Below, piece after piece: positions 31,917 through 39,788 of a stretch of 49,750 nucleotides of DNA; the first letter of the stretch is position 1, and each line of letters begins with the position of its first letter. The notes below the pieces were generated by a model that was given only the letters and a program-made list of their open reading frames with translations, searched no databases and was not told the DNA's origin. This DNA is from SBAX01 sp964646605 (GTDB lineage Bacteria; Planctomycetota; Phycisphaerae; UBA1845). The stretch spans positions 1 through 49,750 of the forward strand of contig CAZYEX010000049.1 in assembly GCA_964646605.1 (NCBI GenBank), read 5' to 3'. A program made the position numbers and the translations under genes.

Positions 31917-34124
31917 CTACGGTAGAGGCGGGGGGGCCGGCTCTTTCTCGCGGGGTTCGAGGTGCTGGGCGATCTTGGCGAGCAACGGCGACCAAGCGTC
32001 GCCGAACAGGTCTTGGGGAACCGCTCGAAGCTCGGCCAGTAGGCGACGCCCCCGTTCCGCATCGACCGGGGCTGGAGGAGTCTCCGCGAAAGCGGCGATG
32101 GCGCGGATGATGTCGGCTTTCATCGACGTTTCGTCGGTGGTCTCGGCGAGTCGCACGATGACTTGGGCGAGCCCCGCCGCGGAGGGCGTGCGGAGGGTGG
32201 CTTCGAGCCAACGCAGCCCGGCCGCCTTAGCGGTCGGGTCGCCGCGGGACAAACGGGCGGCAAAGAGTTCCCGAAGATGTGTCGCGGCCTCGGCATCCTT
32301 GCCCGCGGCGATCAAGATCGCGGACAACCGGTCGCGCACCGCGTCGAGTTCGGCTAGATGGTTTCCCGAGGCGGCAAGGGCGATCACCAGCTCCTCCAGA
32401 TAGCGGACCGCCAGGTCGGGGGTCTCGCGCAAGCGCTCTGCGGCTCGAATGCGGTCGGGGACGGGGCGCTTGGCGAGCAACTGCCGGAAGCCGCGCCAGG
32501 CTGCTTCGCGACCGATCTCGCTGCCTTCCACGGCCGGGTTCAGCCTCGCCTGGAGCGCCTCGAGATCGGCGTCTTCTCGTCCCAATTGACCAACCACCTC
32601 GATCGCCGCCAGACGCACGCGGGCGTCGGTGTGCGACATCAAGGCCCGACAGCGAGGGAGCTTGGAGGCCTCGCCCACCGCACGAAGTCCACGAAGGGCG
32701 GCCTGAAGCAGACCCACGTCATCGGACTCGACGGCGCGGGCGAACTCGTCAGCGAAGGCGGGATCGCCCACACCGGCCATGGCCGACAACAGCGCACCCT
32801 GCAAAGCGACCTGATCGGGCGGGGCGGAACGATAGCGATCCAAGAGCGGCAATGAGGCGTTCTTCAGATGTTCGGCCGACTCGGGCTTGAGCGCGATCTG
32901 TCCCAAGGCCACGGCCGCCTCGCGCACGCATTCGGGAGAACTCCCCGCCGCGCCGACTTCGCGCAGCAATGCCGGTATGGCGGTGACACTCCCTATGCGA
33001 CCCAGCGCTTGGAACACCGTCTGCCGCACGCCGGAATCCTTCTCGTCGTTCAGTCGGCCGACCACCGCCTCCACGACGGCGGCATCGCTGAGGTTCTGGA
33101 GAATCTGCAGCGACTCGCGGCGCACCCCTGCGGATTCATGCTTGAGCAAACGCAGAAGGGCGTGGAGCACTTCGCCATCCGGGCGTTTGCCCTCGTCGGC
33201 GATGCGACTGCGGACGATCCCCAACGTCGCCGACTTCACCACGAGAAGCGGATCGTCGATCCACTCCACCAACCGAGCCTCTCGCTGCTCGGGGGTCAGG
33301 GGGCGCAGCAGCTCTCTTTGAAAATCGCGGATTCGCACGATCTCGGCGACCTCCTCGCGCTCCGCTTCGCTTCTTCGGCCCTGAAGATCGACGGACAGCT
33401 TGCGTGCCCGATCGCGGTACAGACGCAGTTGCTCGGCGAGCCACACTTTCTCATCCATCCGCATCTGGGCGTCCCACCAGGCTCGCCATTGGATAACATT
33501 GTTGCCGAACGATCGCGGGGCGAGCGGTTCCAGGACGGTGACGACGCGATCGCTGACAGCCGGGACCTCCAATCCCAACAAGGCCATGAGCTGAGCGACG
33601 ACGTCGCGGCGGTGGGTGTTGGGGGCCAAGGCGTCGATGGCGGCCAGCCGTTTGATGAGCGGAACGTCGGCACGAGCCGCAAGGGCGCCGAGACGATTCG
33701 GCACCTCGGCGCCGGGAAACTCGGCCAGGGCTCGCGCCGCGGCGGCGCGCAACTCGTCGCCTTCCCCTCCCAGGAGTTGGATCAAGGGATCGATGAAGGT
33801 TTCGGCCAGGGCATCGGACGACTCGCGCCCACGGGCCGTCAGGGCGTCGCAGATCGGAACTTGAACCTCCGGGCGCGGCGGGAGCGCCAGAAGCTCGGCG
33901 ATCAACGCCGTCGCCTGCGGCAAATCATAGGAGAACAGCAGCTCCACCCAGCGTTTTCTTTCATCGGGCCGGGCCTGGGGATCGAGAAGTCCCTCGCGGC
34001 AGGTTTGGAATTGACGATCGGACTCGCTGAGAGCGGAGCGGGAGGATTCATCGCCGGTTTGGGCGCGCGCCGGTGTCGGGCAGGCCGCCAGAGCGATGAC
34101 AAATAGTGACACTACCCGCGACAC
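31917..34124 (-). CDS. Exported HEAT-repeat protein
   Basis: 735 residues from a GTG start. That start has GGAG 7 bases upstream and gives a compact signal peptide (VVSLFVIALAACPTPARA, cleavage before QTG). Longer open starts (34220, 34190) read through a palindromic repeat and are less likely. The mature protein is almost wholly helical HEAT/armadillo repeats of about 30-35 residues (for example VLHALLRLLKHESAGVRRESLQILQNL, DEKDSGVRQTVFQALGRIGSVTAIPALL), interrupted by a charged helical segment around residues 235-290 with WRAWWDAQ. Such proteins are periplasmic scaffolds; the partner is unknown. It is convergent with the phosphatase. Confidence 0.8.
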   Translation of the reverse strand: MSRVVSLFVIALAACPTPARAQTGDESSRSALSESDRQFQTCREGLLDPQARPDERKRWVELLFSYDLPQATALIAELLALPPRPEVQVPICDALTARGRESSDALAETFIDPLIQLLGGEGDELRAAAARALAEFPGAEVPNRLGALAARADVPLIKRLAAIDALAPNTHRRDVVAQLMALLGLEVPAVSDRVVTVLEPLAPRSFGNNVIQWRAWWDAQMRMDEKVWLAEQLRLYRDRARKLSVDLQGRRSEAEREEVAEIVRIRDFQRELLRPLTPEQREARLVEWIDDPLLVVKSATLGIVRSRIADEGKRPDGEVLHALLRLLKHESAGVRRESLQILQNLSDAAVVEAVVGRLNDEKDSGVRQTVFQALGRIGSVTAIPALLREVGAAGSSPECVREAAVALGQIALKPESAEHLKNASLPLLDRYRSAPPDQVALQGALLSAMAGVGDPAFADEFARAVESDDVGLLQAALRGLRAVGEASKLPRCRALMSHTDARVRLAAIEVVGQLGREDADLEALQARLNPAVEGSEIGREAAWRGFRQLLAKRPVPDRIRAAERLRETPDLAVRYLEELVIALAASGNHLAELDAVRDRLSAILIAAGKDAEAATHLRELFAARLSRGDPTAKAAGLRWLEATLRTPSAAGLAQVIVRLAETTDETSMKADIIRAIAAFAETPPAPVDAERGRRLLAELRAVPQDLFGDAWSPLLAKIAQHLEPREKEPAPPPLP

Positions 34125-34342
34125 GCTACTGCTCCGCGATGCGGCGACGAAGTTCCCTGCGCGCGGCGGCAAGCCCGCGGCGCCGCCCATGCTAGGCCCG
34201 TCCGTGGGACGTTGGTTCACGGAGTTGTACCGGCCCGGAGTCGGCCCGGCAACCGCCCCCGCCCACCGCCGCGTCCTGGAACACGGCGACCCCCTGCCCT
34301 TGGGCTACCGATTCCTACACCGAAGCCGAGCCGACGGTTGCG

Positions 34343-34540
34343 TCAAAAACAGTCCAAAAAGTAGCAATCGTCGTAGTAGTAGTCGACGTACACGTCCTCA
34401 TAGTAGTAGTCATCGTAGTAGTCGTCGTTGCGGAAGAGATCGAAGGCCCCGGTCACCGGGTCGCACGTCGCGGAGGTGATCCAGGGCATCCCGCCCAGCG
34501 CCAACGCCGCCAAAAACGCCCTGCCTTTTCGTCGAGTCAT
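34343..34540 (-). CDS. Tyr/Asp-rich secreted mini-protein
   Basis: 65 residues. A short signal-like N-terminus (GRAFLAALALGGMPWITSATC) is followed by CDPVTGAFDLF and a tail of almost only Tyr, Asp, Glu and Val (YYDDYYYEDVYVDYYYDD) ending CYFLDCF. GAGGAT lies 8 bases before the ATG. The tail is encoded by GTA/GTC-type trinucleotide repeats seen on the plus strand. Three Cys remain after cleavage. The aromatic-acidic tail might bind metal or cross-link; this is guesswork. It is upstream of, and on the same strand as, the HEAT-repeat gene. Confidence 0.6.
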   Translation of the reverse strand: MTRRKGRAFLAALALGGMPWITSATCDPVTGAFDLFRNDDYYDDYYYEDVYVDYYYDDCYFLDCF

Positions 34541-34754
34541 GGTCTTATCCTCAGGTCGCCGCGATGGGACCCTCGCCCCGCGGCATGAGCTAGAACATCC
34601 CTACCTTCATCGACACGTCCAACGGGCGGCGGTTAGGGCGTCCCGCCTTCTACCCGTAACATACGTGGGACGCTAAACTTACGTTTGATCCGAGGGGACG
34701 GTCGGCAAAGAGTGCCTTTGCGGCGGGTCCTTGGAGAAAGATGGCTTGAGGACC

Positions 34755-35576
34755 ATGACCCCACTCCCAGACGCGACCACGCCTCCTATCGACCCTGCAC
34801 CCCAACGGCGGGCAAACCCTGCTGGCGATCCGGCCAAGCCTAAGCGAAGCCGGTTGTGGGCCACCGTTCGGGCCTTGCTGCGGGCCCGTGTCACCGCCGG
34901 ACTCGTCCTCGTCCTGCCTCTATGGATTACATACCTTCTGATCCGCTTTATCTTCGAGCTGATGCGCGATACCTCGCTGTGGGTCGTGGTGAGCTATCTG
35001 AAGAGCGCCTGGGGGGCGGGGATTCTCGATCGCTGGGGCGTTTCGAGTGAGCAACTCACCGCCCAGGGGTTGCAGGCCCTGCATCCTTCCGCCCAATGGG
35101 GCATCGCCATTGCTTCGGTCCTCCTCACGGTCGCGTTTCTCTACATCATCGGCGTCCTGTCGGCCAATTTCTTCGGACGGCGGATCGTCCGGGCGGGGGA
35201 ATCGCTCCTCGAGCGGGTCCCCTTCGTCAAAACCATCTACCGAGCGACCAAGCAGATCCTGGAAACGTTCGCGGGCGACGGCGGGCAGAGCTTCCAACGC
35301 GTTGCACTTGTTCCCTTCCCAAGCAAAGACGTCCGCTCCGTGGGGTTCGTCACCGGGCGTAGCCGGGACGCCTTGACCGGAGAGGAGCTGTGTACCGTCT
35401 TTGTCGTAACCACACCCAATCCCACCAGCGGATTCGTTTTCGTTCTCAGGTATTGCGACGTCATCGAGCTCGACTGGAGCATCGAAGAGGCGATCAAGAT
35501 GGTCATCTCCGGCGGCGTACTCCTGCCCTCGGCCATGTCCATGAGTCAGACCGCCACCGTTCTCACCCACAAATGA
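34755..35576 (+). CDS. DUF502 membrane protein
   Basis: 273 residues. A Pro-rich cytoplasmic N-terminus is followed by two membrane helices (about 55-80, VTAGLVLVLPLWITYLLI; and about 115-140, WGIAIASVLLTVAFLYIIG). The DUF502 signature comes next: ANFFGRRIVRAGESLLERVPFVKTIYRATKQILETF, FPSKDVRSVGFVTG, VVTTPNPTSGFVF, and the ending IEEAIKMVISGGVLLP. DUF502 proteins are widespread, with unknown function. GAGG lies 4 bases before the ATG. The preceding 34541-34754 stretch shows no feature I can name. Confidence 0.88.
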   Translation: MTPLPDATTPPIDPAPQRRANPAGDPAKPKRSRLWATVRALLRARVTAGLVLVLPLWITYLLIRFIFELMRDTSLWVVVSYLKSAWGAGILDRWGVSSEQLTAQGLQALHPSAQWGIAIASVLLTVAFLYIIGVLSANFFGRRIVRAGESLLERVPFVKTIYRATKQILETFAGDGGQSFQRVALVPFPSKDVRSVGFVTGRSRDALTGEELCTVFVVTTPNPTSGFVFVLRYCDVIELDWSIEEAIKMVISGGVLLPSAMSMSQTATVLTHK

Positions 35577-35650
35577 ACTCCGTCGTTTTCCATCGGTCGG
35601 CAACCGCGGAGGGGTGGAACGGGGAATAGCGGCGCCCGCCCGAGCCTTCG

Positions 35651-35755
35651 ATTCGTCCCACACCAGGGGCTACGTTACAATGAGGTTTGGTATTGTCGCC
35701 CACCAGGGGCGCCGGCAGACGAGGGGTGGAATTCGTCACCCACAAGGGGTGACGC
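35651..35755. repeat. Three short hairpins in tandem
   Basis: Successive units with ACCAGGGG or ACAAGGGG loops: around 35656-35672, 35698-35713 (CGCCC/GGGCG stem), and 35733-35754 (CGTCACCC with GGGTGACG, perfect 8-bp stem and ACAAG loop). They fill the leader of the MIT-AAA ATPase gene and resemble the CCCC-core hairpin family. TACAAT at 35676-35681 could be a -10 box, without a good -35. Confidence 0.55.
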
Positions 35756-35770
35756 AACGGCGGCAGCGAT

Positions 35771-36925
35771 ATGACGGTTTCGTTTGGGGCATTTGAGCGG
35801 CTCAAGGGGAAGGGAGTCGCGGCGTACAAGAACGGCGAATACGTCGCGGCGCGGGCTTACCTCGCCGACGCCGCGGAGTGCATGATCGAGCTTGCCGAGG
35901 CGGCCAAGACGGCGGATGCGCGGCGGCAGCATGAGGAGTTGGCCGCGGAGTTGATCGAGCTGGCCAAGGACTGTGACCGGCTGGCCGCCGGGGGAAGGCA
36001 CGGAGGCACGAAGGCACGAAGGCACGAAGGGAAAGGCGGGGCTTCGCGACAGGGGACGGCGGAGGACGGGAGCGAAACCGATGCGTCGGAGTGGATCGTC
36101 AAGGACAAACCGACGCTGGGGTTCGACGACATTGCGGGGTTGGAAGACGTCAAGCAGGAAATCCGCGTGAAGATGATCTACCCGTTCTCGCATCCGGAGC
36201 TCGCCAAGCAATACGGGATCAACGTAGGCGGCGGGATCTTGCTGTACGGTCCTCCGGGGACGGGGAAGACGATGATCGCCAAGGCCATCGCCCACGAGAT
36301 CGAGGCCACGTTTTTTCTTGTCAGCCCGGCGCAGATCATGAGTAAGTGGGTGGGGGAGGCCGAACAGAACATCAGGAAGTTGTTCGAGGCGGCGAAGGGC
36401 GAGGAGAAGGCCGTCATCTTCCTCGACGAGACGGAGGCCCTGGTTCCCAAGCGCCAGTCGGACAGTTCGACGGTCATGCAGCGGGTGGTGCCGCAGATTC
36501 TTCAGGAGTTGGAGGGGTTTGATCGGGAGGCTCAGCGGGCCCTATTATTTGTGGGGGCGACGAACCGGCCTTGGATGCTGGATGAGGCCATGCTCCGGCC
36601 GGGGCGATTGGATGCCCTGGTCTACGTAGGATTGCCGGACGCTCCGGCGCGGTTTCGATTGTTGGAGATGCACTTCGCCGATCGGCCTCTTGCGGATGAC
36701 GTGGATTTGGGCGTGATATGCGATCGGTTGGAGGGGTACAGCGGGGCGGATATCAAGAACCTCGTGCAGGAGTCGGCGCAGAGGCCGTTTCTGGAAGCCG
36801 TGGGCGGCAAGGAACCGCGACCCATTGCGTTGTCCGATGTTCTCGCGGTGATCGAGGAGACGCCGCCGTCGGTACACCCTTCGGACCTGGCGCGATACCA
36901 GACCTTCGTCGAAGGAAGAAAATGA
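35771..36925 (+). CDS. MIT-domain AAA ATPase of the Vps4/katanin group
   Basis: 384 residues. Residues 1-72 form a three-helix MIT-like domain (GVAAYKNGEYVAARAYLADAAECMIELA pattern). A repeat-encoded linker (74-110) leads to one AAA module: FDDIAGLEDVKQEI, Walker A GPPGTGKT (160-167), pore loop SKWVGEAEQ (191-199), Walker B VIFLDE (215-220), second region of homology GATNRPWMLDEAMLRPGR (262-279). The end (SVHPSDLARYQTF) resembles the katanin/Vps4 C-terminal helix. Members of this clade remodel polymers: ESCRT-III, microtubules, membrane-coat assemblies. In bacteria this architecture is rare. The next gene, an SPFH protein, is the likely partner. No ribosome site stands out; GGCAGCGAT precedes the ATG. 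Confidence 0.85.
   Translation: MTVSFGAFERLKGKGVAAYKNGEYVAARAYLADAAECMIELAEAAKTADARRQHEELAAELIELAKDCDRLAAGGRHGGTKARRHEGKGGASRQGTAEDGSETDASEWIVKDKPTLGFDDIAGLEDVKQEIRVKMIYPFSHPELAKQYGINVGGGILLYGPPGTGKTMIAKAIAHEIEATFFLVSPAQIMSKWVGEAEQNIRKLFEAAKGEEKAVIFLDETEALVPKRQSDSSTVMQRVVPQILQELEGFDREAQRALLFVGATNRPWMLDEAMLRPGRLDALVYVGLPDAPARFRLLEMHFADRPLADDVDLGVICDRLEGYSGADIKNLVQESAQRPFLEAVGGKEPRPIALSDVLAVIEETPPSVHPSDLARYQTFVEGRK
35993..36032. repeat. Octamer repeat encoding the AAA linker
   Basis: Five period-8 units of CGAAGGCA type (two exact, three with one or two changes). They encode a basic Gly/Arg/His/Lys stretch between the MIT and AAA domains, where length change is probably tolerated. Confidence 0.75.
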
Positions 36926-37008
36926 AGTTCAAAATTCAAAGTTCAAAGTTCGAAGAAAACCCGTGGGAGGCGAGGTCTTCGAACTTCGAACTTTGAACTT
37001 CGGTCTTT
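36924..37008. repeat. Facing heptamer arms between AAA and SPFH genes
   Basis: Left arm of period-7 units AAAGTTC/AAAATTC/GAAGTTC (36924-36958) starts inside the AAA stop codon. The right arm of complementary GAACTTC/GAACTTT units (36974-37008) ends 4 bases before the SPFH gene ATG. A stable mRNA hairpin over the ribosome-binding region of the second gene is possible. Confidence 0.85.
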
Positions 37009-37012
37009 CGCT

Positions 37013-38773
37013 ATGATCTCGGGGAAATTTGATCCGACGTCGTTTTTTCAACAGCGCGAGAATGTCGCCCTGCGCGTGTCGGGGGCCGAGCTGTTCGGAT
37101 TGCTGAAGCGCTCGCTGGATTTGCCCGCGTCGTGGGCGGGGATGGTGCGTCGCGAGGGCGGGGACTGCGAGATCGTCGCGGCGGGCGGGCTGCTCAACGG
37201 GAACGCGGCCGATGAAGTCACGTTCGTACGCGTCACACCCATCGAAATCGAGATCGACGAGGACGCGTTGACCGCCCGCGACGGATTCGCCTGCCAAGCC
37301 CAGGTGCGCCTCACCCTTCGTCTTCTGCCGGAACGAGGGGAACTCCTGGCGTTTCACGGCGCGATTCTCGGCAGTCGGCGAGTCGTTCAGACTGAGAAGG
37401 TGTCATCCTATTTGCACTCTTTCGTACGTGACGGATTGGCGAAACTGGCGGGTGAACACGATGCCGCGACGCTGACCGATGCGCGATCCTGCGAATTGCT
37501 TGCCCAAGCCTTGGCCCAAGCCATCGAGCCCGCCTGTTTCGGCGGCGGATTGGTTCTGGAGTCGCCGCCGCGGGTGCGGTTTGAGTCCGGATCGTTTCGC
37601 CGCGTCCAGGACGTTCAACATTCAGACGCGGCGCGAAAGGCCGAACACGCAGCCGCCCGGCAAGTCGAGGAGGCGTTGCAGAAAGCCCGCGAGGAGCACT
37701 TGGACCAACTCGCCTCGACACTGTCCCGCTTGCGCGAGCTGACCGCCCAGTCGCCGGAGGTGGGATTGCCGGAATTGATCCGCACGTTCTCCGAGCGGCA
37801 GCGGGGAGACGTGTACGAGGCCTTGTTCGCCTCCGAGTCGCCCGCCTCGCGGACACGGTGGATCGTGGCGGCGGCGGGGGATGAGCTGCTGTTCTTCGAC
37901 CCTGCGAACCTGGACCGTCCGGCGCGGCGCACGCGCGTCGAGGGGGCTGCGGGGCCCGCGCGGTCGGTGCGACCGGCGGCGCCGGGTGATGGCGGGAGTT
38001 TGCTGATCGGCGCCGCGACGGGGGTGTACGTCTGGCCGATCGATGCAGCAGCGCCGGAATCGACGCTCATCGTGGCCGATGCCCCGCGCGTTCGGGGCGG
38101 GTTCAACGCGGCGGTGAGATTCGGCGATCGCGTAGTGGGCACGCACTCCGAGCTGGGGATCGTGGAATGGAATCTGGATCAGCCGACCTTCCCGCGGGCG
38201 AGGTTCTCGTCCATGACCGGCGGGGTCAAGGCCGTGCGCGATGTCGAGTTTTCCGACGGGCGCTTGTATTGCTCGATTGACGATCGGGTCATCTCGTGGG
38301 CAGTGGACGACGCGGATGATCGACCGGAGGCTATCTACGCGGGAAGTCGCTCGCTGATTACGGCGATCTGTCCAGCTTGCGACGGGGTCTACGCCGGGAA
38401 CAGTGACGGAGATATCCTGTATTGGAGGCACGAGCAGCCCACGCAGGCCCAGACGGTGCATCGCGGAAGCGGGCGCGCGGCCGAGTCGCTCTGGCTGCGC
38501 TCTTCGCAGGGCGTCCGGCAGCTTCTTTTCGCCGACACTTCGCATCGCATTTACGCTCGGGTCCTGGACGACACATTCACTTGCCATTACGAAGCGGGCG
38601 GACAAACGCTGCGCCGGGTCGAGGTCGCGGACGACCTGATCGTAGCCACCAACGACCTGCGTGACCGGCTGATCTGCTGGACGCCGGGCAAACCCTCCAA
38701 GCCGACGGCGGTCATCCAAGTCGGCGCTCTTACCGGTCGAACGGTGCAGGACGTCTGCCTCGTCCCAACGTAG
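37013..38773 (+). CDS. SPFH/band-7-like protein with coiled coil and beta-propeller
   Basis: 586 residues, no signal peptide or membrane helix. Residues about 20-200 look like an SPFH/band-7 domain: LDLPASWAGMVRREGGDCEIV, DEVTFVRVTPIEIEIDEDAL, ARDGFACQAQVRLTLRLLPERGEL, then the helical part with LAQALAQAIEPACFGGGLVLE. Residues 203-245 are a heptad-rich coiled coil (AARKAEHAAARQVEEALQ). Residues 283-586 form a WD40-like propeller of about 6-7 blades (WIVAAAGDELLFFD, GVYAGNSDGDILYWRH, DLIVATNDLRDRLICW). I infer a cytoplasmic or membrane-peripheral scaffold remodelled by the upstream AAA ATPase. No ribosome site is visible because the repeat hairpin ends at the ATG. Confidence 0.7.
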   Translation: MISGKFDPTSFFQQRENVALRVSGAELFGLLKRSLDLPASWAGMVRREGGDCEIVAAGGLLNGNAADEVTFVRVTPIEIEIDEDALTARDGFACQAQVRLTLRLLPERGELLAFHGAILGSRRVVQTEKVSSYLHSFVRDGLAKLAGEHDAATLTDARSCELLAQALAQAIEPACFGGGLVLESPPRVRFESGSFRRVQDVQHSDAARKAEHAAARQVEEALQKAREEHLDQLASTLSRLRELTAQSPEVGLPELIRTFSERQRGDVYEALFASESPASRTRWIVAAAGDELLFFDPANLDRPARRTRVEGAAGPARSVRPAAPGDGGSLLIGAATGVYVWPIDAAAPESTLIVADAPRVRGGFNAAVRFGDRVVGTHSELGIVEWNLDQPTFPRARFSSMTGGVKAVRDVEFSDGRLYCSIDDRVISWAVDDADDRPEAIYAGSRSLITAICPACDGVYAGNSDGDILYWRHEQPTQAQTVHRGSGRAAESLWLRSSQGVRQLLFADTSHRIYARVLDDTFTCHYEAGGQTLRRVEVADDLIVATNDLRDRLICWTPGKPSKPTAVIQVGALTGRTVQDVCLVPT

Positions 38774-38797
38774 CGCCCCCCCTCGTAGGTGGCGTAG
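38770..38797. repeat. CCCC-core hairpin at the SPFH gene end
   Basis: GCGCC, then CCCCTCGTAGG and GGCG; overlaps the SPFH gene stop codon. Same family as 119-141 and 4440-4464. Confidence 0.55.
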
Positions 38798-38855
38798 CAC
38801 CGCATACGGACCTCCTGTGCTTGTTGATGACGCGCGGCCGCGTAGGATGCGCGGC

Positions 38856-39788
38856 ATGAAGATGTGTTTGCGGGTTGTTCTTGTCCTGAGGCGCACCGAG
38901 CGGTCCCTGCCCCTCTTCGTCGGGTGCCACTGGCTGCTTGCAGCCAGCGCCCTCCACGCAACGCGAGCGGACCAGCCGCCCGTGGCACCCGCTGCCCAGC
39001 GGATCATCGCCATCGCGCCGAATTCCGCGGAGGTGATCTGCGCGTTGGGGGCGTGTGATCGGATCGTGGGGGTGAGCAAGTTCTGCGTGTACCCGCCGGA
39101 GCTTTTGCAACGGCCCAAGGTGGGGGGATTTTCGGATCCGGACTTGGAGCGGATCGCGGCGCTGCGGCCCGATTTGCTGGTCGTGCGCGGGCGCAACGAT
39201 GCCCTGGAACGACTGTGCGTATCATTGAACATCCCCATCCACCGCGACGAGACCGATACGCTGGCGGGGATCGAGGACTGTCTGCGTGATTTGGGCGGGA
39301 AGCTGGGTCTCGCCGAGCAGGCCGAGGTGCGGATTGCCGAGTTTCGGACCCGCGTGCGCTCGATTCAGCGGCGGGTCTCGGGTAGGCCGCGACCGCGGGT
39401 GATGCTCACCATCTCCCGCACGCCCGACCGTCTCGCCAACATTCTCACCAGCGGACGGGGGACCTTTCTGGACGAGATGCTGGAGATCGCGGGGGGCAAG
39501 AACGTATTCGGCGATCTGGACATGGCCTATCCGCAGGTCAGCCCCGAGGCGATCCTCGCAAAACAGCCGGATGTCATCCTCGAATTGATGCCCGAGACGC
39601 AGATCATACCCGAACTCGAAGCGCAGATGCGCGGACAATGGAGTGAACTCGGCTCTCTGCCCGCGGTGGTGAAGGGGCGGGTCCACTTCTTGACCGACGA
39701 CAACGGGCTGATTCCTTCGCCGCGGTACGTCGAGTTCATAGACAAGGTGTCACGCTTGTTGCACCCGGAGCCCGCGGATGCACCCTGA
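38856..39788 (+). CDS. Periplasmic binding protein of a BtuF/FecB-type importer
   Basis: About 310 residues. Class III substrate-binding fold: RIIAIAPNSAEVICALGACDRIVGVSKFC, PKVGGFSDPDLERIAALRPDLLVV, a long connecting helix (LGLAEQAEVRIAEFRTRVRSI), then the second lobe (VSPEAILAKQPDVILELMP, GRVHFLTDDNGLIPSPRYVEF). Such proteins deliver cobalamin, haem or iron-siderophores to BtuCD/FecCD-type transporters, encoded next. A signal peptide ends near ALHATRA; part of its hydrophobic core (CHWLLAASA) is encoded by a palindrome. The start is uncertain among three nearby ATGs; this one has AGGA 9 bases upstream. No B12 riboswitch was seen. Confidence 0.85.
   Translation: MKMCLRVVLVLRRTERSLPLFVGCHWLLAASALHATRADQPPVAPAAQRIIAIAPNSAEVICALGACDRIVGVSKFCVYPPELLQRPKVGGFSDPDLERIAALRPDLLVVRGRNDALERLCVSLNIPIHRDETDTLAGIEDCLRDLGGKLGLAEQAEVRIAEFRTRVRSIQRRVSGRPRPRVMLTISRTPDRLANILTSGRGTFLDEMLEIAGGKNVFGDLDMAYPQVSPEAILAKQPDVILELMPETQIIPELEAQMRGQWSELGSLPAVVKGRVHFLTDDNGLIPSPRYVEFIDKVSRLLHPEPADAP
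38930..38947. repeat. Palindrome inside the signal-peptide coding region
   Basis: CTGGCTGC-TT-GCAGCCAG, a perfect 8-bp inverted repeat, in the part of the binding-protein gene that encodes the hydrophobic core of the signal peptide. Confidence 0.7.

Noticed and set aside
38774..38855. Cobalamin riboswitch before the BtuF-like gene
   Set aside because: The gap is only about 80 bases and lacks the B12-box motif GCCACTG in a suitable leader; the similar GCCACTGG at 38926 is inside the gene and part of a palindrome.
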